64,000 bases of DNA. Origin: Halorubrum sp. BV1 (GTDB lineage: Archaea > Halobacteriota > Halobacteria > Halobacteriales > Haloferacaceae). A model generated the notes under the pieces. It ran no database searches. It worked only from the letters and a program-made list of their open reading frames with translations, and was not told the DNA's origin. The position numbers were made by a program, and so were the translations under genes. Each line of letters starts with the position of its first letter. Within the stretch, counting starts at the first letter, position 1. The stretch lies in NCBI RefSeq assembly GCF_000746205.1, contig NZ_JQKV01000001.1:794814-858813 (forward strand), written 5' to 3'. Below, one piece after another: positions 60,339 through 64,000 of the stretch.

Positions 60339-61141
60339 GGGTCGCGTGCGTGCAACTCGGCGTCGACGGCGGGGCTGTCACGGCCAACGTCGACCGCGCG
60401 CTCGATCGCGTCCGGGCGGCCGCGGAGGCGGGCGCGGACGTCGTCGTCCTCCCGGAGCTGTTCGACGTCGGATACTTCGCGTTCGACTCGTACGCGCGCG
60501 CTGCAGAGAGCGTCGCCGGCGACCGGCTCTCGCGGTTCTCGGCGGCGGCAGCCGACGAGGATATCCACGTGCTCGCGGGGACGATAGTCGAGGACCTCTC
60601 GGCGTCCGCGGCCGACGGCGTCGACGTCCCGACGACCGACGGCCTCGCGAATACCGCCGTCCTGTTCGACCGCACCGGCGACCGACGGCTCGTCTACCGA
60701 AAACGCCACCTGTTCGGATACGGCTCGGAGGAGACGGACCGCATGGTTCCCGGAGAATCGACGCCGACAGTCGAGATCGACGGCGTGCGCGTCGGGGTGA
60801 CCACCTGTTATGACCTCCGCTTTCCGGAGCAGTTCCGGGGGCTGGTCGACGCGGGGGTCGACTGCGCGCTCGTCCCGAGCGCGTGGCCGTATCCGCGGGT
60901 GGAACACTGGCGAACGCTCGGCCGAGCGCGCGCCATCGAGAACCTGACCTACGTTGCGACGGTGAACGGGAGCGGCACCTTCGACGAGGACGCGCTCTGC
61001 GGGCGGACGACCGTCTACGACCCGTGGGGAACGACGCTTGCGTCCGCGGGCGACGAGCCGACGACGGTGACCGCGAACGTCGACCCGGACCGCGTCGCGG
61101 CCGTTCGCGAGGAGTTCCCGGCGCTGCGTGACCGCAGATAG
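60335..61141 (+). CDS. Carbon-nitrogen hydrolase (nitrilase superfamily)
   Basis: 268 residues. The catalytic triad is intact: VVVLPELFDVGYF (Glu), LVYRKRHLFGYGSEE (Lys) and VGVTTCYDLRFPEQFRGL (Cys). ALVPSAWPYPRVEHWRTLGRARAIENLTYVATVN supports the omega-amidase/Nit2-like branch, which hydrolyses alpha-ketoglutaramate or similar amides. Starts overlap the SRPBCC stop. Confidence 0.9.
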   Translation: MRVACVQLGVDGGAVTANVDRALDRVRAAAEAGADVVVLPELFDVGYFAFDSYARAAESVAGDRLSRFSAAAADEDIHVLAGTIVEDLSASAADGVDVPTTDGLANTAVLFDRTGDRRLVYRKRHLFGYGSEETDRMVPGESTPTVEIDGVRVGVTTCYDLRFPEQFRGLVDAGVDCALVPSAWPYPRVEHWRTLGRARAIENLTYVATVNGSGTFDEDALCGRTTVYDPWGTTLASAGDEPTTVTANVDPDRVAAVREEFPALRDRR

Positions 61142-61846
61142 CGGCGGACCGCCCGCGTGTTCGGCGACGGACGCGGGCGGCGGTCGCCCGATCCGGCGGC
61201 CGTCGACCGCCTCATTTATAACGGAGAACGCCGTACGTGGACGTGCCGAAGTCCGACGCTTTTCTCGTTGGAGTTCGGTGACAAATCCACGCGCCCGTCC
61301 CGACCGCTCGGGCGGCGACGCCGCTGACAGCCCGGGGGTCCGCTGTTCGGCCGCCGCCCGCCCGCCTCCCGCCGCCATCTCTCGCCGTTCGCCGCGTCCA
61401 TCGCTCTCCTTTCACCCACGCCCTTCATCCGCCAGCGTCGTTCGTCGTTCTCGCGCGTACCGCACGCCAGCCACAGAACCGCGCGCTCTGCCCGTGCTGT
61501 GTCCGCTAGTATCAATACGGATAATAGGGGCAGTACATTCTTATATCGGAGCGAGTAGGTGTGAAACGCCGCGGACGAAGCCGGCCGGCCCCATCCCGAC
61601 GTCGGGCGGGCCGGTCGGACACTCGCTTCCACCGTCCGTCGTCCGCCGGCTTACGGCGTCGGGTCGATCCGCTCCCACACCGTACCCGACCCGTTTCACG
61701 GCACCCGATCACAACCCCTGTCATCGACGTGCGTGGTGCCGTACCCCCCACTTTCGGCGCTCGCATCGCTAGCAGCGGCAAGCGGTCGGGGTTCGAACGA
61801 ATCGCGGTCTGCTGGCAGTCTCTGTTGTCCCGAGGCGTACGGACGG
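61142..61846. other. 705-base stretch without protein-coding signal
   Basis: No frame looks like protein. The first part (61142-61500) is GC-rich; a TATA-like ATTTATAA lies at 61213-61220. From about 61505 there is an AT-rich promoter-like patch (ATCAATACGGATAATAGG; CTTATATC at 61540-61547) followed by strongly self-complementary DNA. I looked for SRP RNA and RNase P RNA hallmarks and did not find them. A structured RNA candidate is listed separately. Confidence 0.6.
61561..61699. ncRNA. Candidate structured RNA (strand uncertain)
   Basis: Nested complementary segments suggest a branched RNA. GTGAAACG (61561-61568) pairs with CGTTTCAC (61692-61699) and closes it. Arm 1: CGGACGA (61572-61578) with TCGTCCG (61639-61645), CCGGCCGGCCC (61581-61591) with GGGCCGGTCGG (61608-61618), and the perfect palindrome CCCGACGTCGGG (61595-61606) at its tip. 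Arm 2: GTCGGGT (61658-61664) with ACCCGAC (61684-61690). A TATA-like CTTATATC lies just upstream on the plus strand. Strand and function unknown; GC-rich DNA can produce such pairing by chance. Confidence 0.35.
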
Positions 61847-62905
61847 ATGAAACGCAAGGACGAAACCGCAGCGCCGCGAACCGACGCTCGAATGTTCCCC
61901 CGCGAGTACCGCGGCGTCGCCTTCGTCGTCGGGCTGTTTCTGGTCGTGCAGATCGGAGCGCTCGCGCTCGTTCCCGAGTTCGTCGAGAGCGGCTATCAGG
62001 CGGTCGAGAACCCGGACGATCCGACGAACAGCCTCGCGTACATCCTCGCGATCCTCGTCATGACGGGGCTGATGCTCGCGGCGTTTCGATACGACTTCGA
62101 TCAGGCGATCCGACTGCTGATCGTCGGCGTCTCCGCGTGGCTATCGTGGTACGTCTTCTCCGCCGTCCTCCCGCCCGCAGGGGCCGCCGTGCCCGCGCTC
62201 GCGGTCGGCCTCGCGCTGCTCGTCTATCCGGAGTGGTACGTGATAGATACCGCGGGGGTGTTGATGGGCGCGGGCGCGGCGGGTCTGTTCGGCATCTCGT
62301 TCGGTCTGTTGCCGGCGCTGGTCTTACTCTCGCTGCTCGCGGTCTACGACGCGATATCGGTGTATGGCACGGAGCACATGCTGTCGCTCGCGGAGGGCGT
62401 CATGGACCTGAATATCCCCGTCGTGCTCGTGATCCCGCTGTCGCTGTCGTACTCCCTTCTGGACGCCGACGAGTCGGACGAGGCCGCGGCGTCCGATCCG
62501 ACGGAAACCTCCGCAGACGCCGACGACGCAGGCGACCCAGGCGCAGACGCCGATCAGGACTCTGCCGGCGGCGACGTCGGCGATCCCACGCCGGTCGAGG
62601 ACCGCGACGCGTTCTTCATCGGCCTCGGTGACGCCGTGATTCCGACGGTGTTGGTCGCGAGCGCGGCGACGTTCTCGCCGGCCGCGAGCCTCGGAGTGCC
62701 GTACGTGGGGCTGAACCTTCCCGCGCTGCTCGCGATGGTCGGACAGATCGCGGGGCTGCTCGTCCTGATGAGCTGGGTGATCAAGGGCCGTCCCCACGCC
62801 GGGCTGCCGCTGTTGAACGGCGGTGCCATCGGCGGCTACGTGGTCGGCTCCGTCGCCGCGGGCGTGCCGCTGATCGAGGCCGTCGGCCTCGCCGGCGTCC
62901 TCTGA
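61847..62905 (+). CDS. Presenilin/PSH-like intramembrane aspartyl protease
   Basis: 352 residues from the ATG at 61847. Nine or so TM helices. Catalytic motifs: VYDAISVYGTEHM (the YD motif of helix 6) and GLGDAVIPTVLVASA (the GxGD motif of helix 7). The third motif is HAGLPLLNGGAIGGY (a variant of PALP). A long acidic loop (about residues 200-250) links helices 6 and 7, as in presenilin. The family cleaves TM substrates inside the membrane. Its gene follows the non-coding stretch. Confidence 0.87.
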   Translation: MKRKDETAAPRTDARMFPREYRGVAFVVGLFLVVQIGALALVPEFVESGYQAVENPDDPTNSLAYILAILVMTGLMLAAFRYDFDQAIRLLIVGVSAWLSWYVFSAVLPPAGAAVPALAVGLALLVYPEWYVIDTAGVLMGAGAAGLFGISFGLLPALVLLSLLAVYDAISVYGTEHMLSLAEGVMDLNIPVVLVIPLSLSYSLLDADESDEAAASDPTETSADADDAGDPGADADQDSAGGDVGDPTPVEDRDAFFIGLGDAVIPTVLVASAATFSPAASLGVPYVGLNLPALLAMVGQIAGLLVLMSWVIKGRPHAGLPLLNGGAIGGYVVGSVAAGVPLIEAVGLAGVL

Positions 62906-63023
62906 ACGGGGCCAACAATGAGGACGACGTGCCGCAACCGGGCGACGAGTACGCTCGCGAACGCTCGCTCGGGAACCGCAGCCGACAGTGAACGTTTTTA
63001 CTTCTCGGATGATAGCGTGTCGC

Positions 63024-63761
63024 ATGAACTTCGATACGTTCGTTCTTGCGGCCACGACGAACGATCTGACACGGGAGTCGGCGGCGCGCGGGCTCGCCGA
63101 CGTCGTCGAGTTTCGGATGGACAAGGCGGACGACCCGCTCGAACAGCTCGACGACTACGATGGAGAGTTGCCGCTTCTCGCGACGAACCGGGCGCGCTGG
63201 TTCGGCGGCCAAGCGGTCGATACGGGCAGGCTCGACCGGCTTTCGGCCGCCTCACGCTCGGATCACGTCGAGGTCGTCGACGTCGAACTGGAGACCGCGC
63301 GGGGAACGGAGTGGGTGCTCGACGAGTTCCGCGACAACGGCGTCGACTGTATCGTCTCGCACCACACGTTCGATGACACGCCCGAACGGGGGGTTCTCGA
63401 CGCGATATTCCGCCAGTGCGGGGAGTACGGCGACATCGCAAAGGTGGCCACGTTCCCGCAAAAGCACACCGACGTGCTCCGGTTACTTCGCTCGATCGCC
63501 GTCGCGACGGAGACGGGCATCGACGTGGCCGGCATTTCGATGGGAGAGATCGGGAGCCACTCCCGCGCGGTCGCACCGATATACGGCTCCAAGCTCGGAT
63601 ACGCCCCACTCGCCGACGACGAGAGCGAGTACGCGCCGGGACAGATACCTCTCGAGCGGCTCCGAACGCTGATCGACGGGCTCACAGAACACAGCGAGAT
63701 ACAGCGGACCGGCACGGCTTCAGGTGAGAACGCCGAACGGCGACAGCCGGCGGAGCACTAA
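63024..63761 (+). CDS. aroD: 3-dehydroquinate dehydratase type I
   Basis: 245 residues from the ATG at 63024. VVEFRMDKADDPLEQLDDYDGELPLLATNRARWFGG, DCIVSHHTFDDTPERGVLDAIFRQCGEYGDIAKVATFPQKHTDVLRLLR and AGISMGEIGSHSRAVAPIYGSKLGYAPLADDESEYAPGQIPLERLRTLI give the full type I signature: His in SHHTF, Schiff-base Lys in AKVATFPQ. It forms 3-dehydroshikimate in the shikimate pathway. TATA-like GTTTTTACTT lies about 25 bases upstream. Confidence 0.94.
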   Translation: MNFDTFVLAATTNDLTRESAARGLADVVEFRMDKADDPLEQLDDYDGELPLLATNRARWFGGQAVDTGRLDRLSAASRSDHVEVVDVELETARGTEWVLDEFRDNGVDCIVSHHTFDDTPERGVLDAIFRQCGEYGDIAKVATFPQKHTDVLRLLRSIAVATETGIDVAGISMGEIGSHSRAVAPIYGSKLGYAPLADDESEYAPGQIPLERLRTLIDGLTEHSEIQRTGTASGENAERRQPAEH

Positions 63762-63871
63762 ACGGGCGGGCAGGCCTCATGGAGCGGCGGACGCCGACGC
63801 GTTCGGGCGGCGATAGGGGCCTGACGAGCCGTTTCGGGATTCTTATGGTCGTACCGCGTAACCCGCCACTA

Positions 63872-63910
63872 ATGAGTACACGTAGCCTGTGCGGGGGCGA
63901 TCTGCGATGA
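63872..63910 (+). CDS. Possible 12-codon leader ORF
   Basis: Reads MSTRSLCGGDLR and ends in TGA at 63908-63910, overlapping the ATG (63907) of the next gene by ATGA. A TATA-like TTCTTATGG about 30 bases upstream fits a transcript starting at or near this mini-ORF. It may be a leader peptide or simply a coincidental small ORF. Confidence 0.4.
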   Translation: MSTRSLCGGDLR

Positions 63911-64000
63911 ACGAGGATGAGGACGCGGTCAACGCCTACATGATCCGGCTCGAACTCGTCGACGAGCCGGGAGAACTCCTCCGGGCGCTGGAGCCGATAG
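63907..64000 (+). CDS. ACT domain protein, start only (runs off window)
   Basis: 31 codons are visible: MNEDEDAVNAYMIRLELVDE then PGELLRALEPI. RLELVDEPGELLRALEPI is the typical first strand and helix of an ACT domain, which binds amino acids as a regulatory ligand. In haloarchaea an ACT-domain gene next to homoserine dehydrogenase is common, so hom may follow outside the window. Start at 63907 is the first ATG after the mini-ORF. Confidence 0.7.
   Translation, partial: MNEDEDAVNAYMIRLELVDEPGELLRALEPI

Noticed and set aside
59603..61378. A 591-codon minus-strand frame across the winged-helix, SRPBCC and nitrilase genes
   Set aside because: Plus-strand genes there have intact family motifs; the antisense frame has none.
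61142..61846. SRP (7S) RNA or RNase P RNA
   Set aside because: The GGAAG-type SRP helix 8 motif and the RNase P GAGGAAAGTCC-type motif were not found on either strand.

Overview
The window reads as a chromosomal piece of a haloarchaeon, most like Halorubrum or a close relative. The DNA is very GC-rich, the proteins are acidic, genes are packed with 4-base ATGA/GTGA overlaps, and start sites often have a TATA-like element about 25-32 bases upstream, as expected for leaderless transcripts. Markers of Halobacteria include sn-glycerol-1-phosphate dehydrogenase, a thermosome, a SAMP2-type modifier with its E1-like enzyme UbaA, halocyanin, CbtAB and an AglJ-type glycosyltransferase.

Layout. 1-8.3 kb: acetamidase fragment, MTA phosphorylase, a UPF0324 membrane protein with a tiny coupled partner, malate:quinone oxidoreductase, HD hydrolase and phosphoribosyltransferase, GatB, a SAMP2-like modifier and a GNAT. 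8.3-25.6 kb: a large anaerobic-type cobalamin block. cobN-cbiC-cbiE and a divergent chelatase ATPase/VWA gene face a long operon, cbiT-L-F-G-H-H'-ferredoxin-LAGLIDADG-like-cbiX-DUF3209. Cobalt uptake genes cbtB-cbtA and a 2Fe-2S protein follow. The cbiT and cbtB promoters share a short inverted repeat. 25.6-35.2 kb: RlmE, DHFR with an expanded tandem repeat, ornithine cyclodeaminase, UbaA, RidA, tRNA-Ser(GGA) with an att-like copy of its 3' end 140 bp downstream, thermosome and EgsA. 35.2-48.8 kb: M28 peptidase, degenerate NAD kinase, a cytochrome bc operon carrying halocyanin but no Rieske gene, HAD and MBL hydrolases, radical SAM protein, a frameshifted receiver-domain remnant, a zinc ribbon and a small heat-shock protein. 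48.9-64 kb: FAD oxidoreductase, purE and purK separated by an AT-rich insert, an FtsZ-like protein, AI-2E-type transporter, AglJ, CheY, an AbrB-PhoU regulator, nitrilase, a 700-bp non-coding stretch with strong RNA folding potential, presenilin-like protease, AroD and the start of an ACT-domain gene preceded by a 12-codon mini-ORF.

The genes cover core metabolism, with one strong theme. The cobalamin block contains both an early chelatase (CbiX) and a late-type large chelatase (CobN plus the ATPase/VWA subunit), cobalt import, and accessory iron-sulphur proteins. The most unusual items are the SAMP2-like protein with a 16-residue tail beyond its diglycine, the LAGLIDADG-like protein inside the cobalamin operon, the shared cbiT/cbtB inverted repeat, the structured intergenic RNA candidate near 61.6 kb, and a cluster of short tandem repeats, all in multiples of three bases, between 27 and 49 kb.
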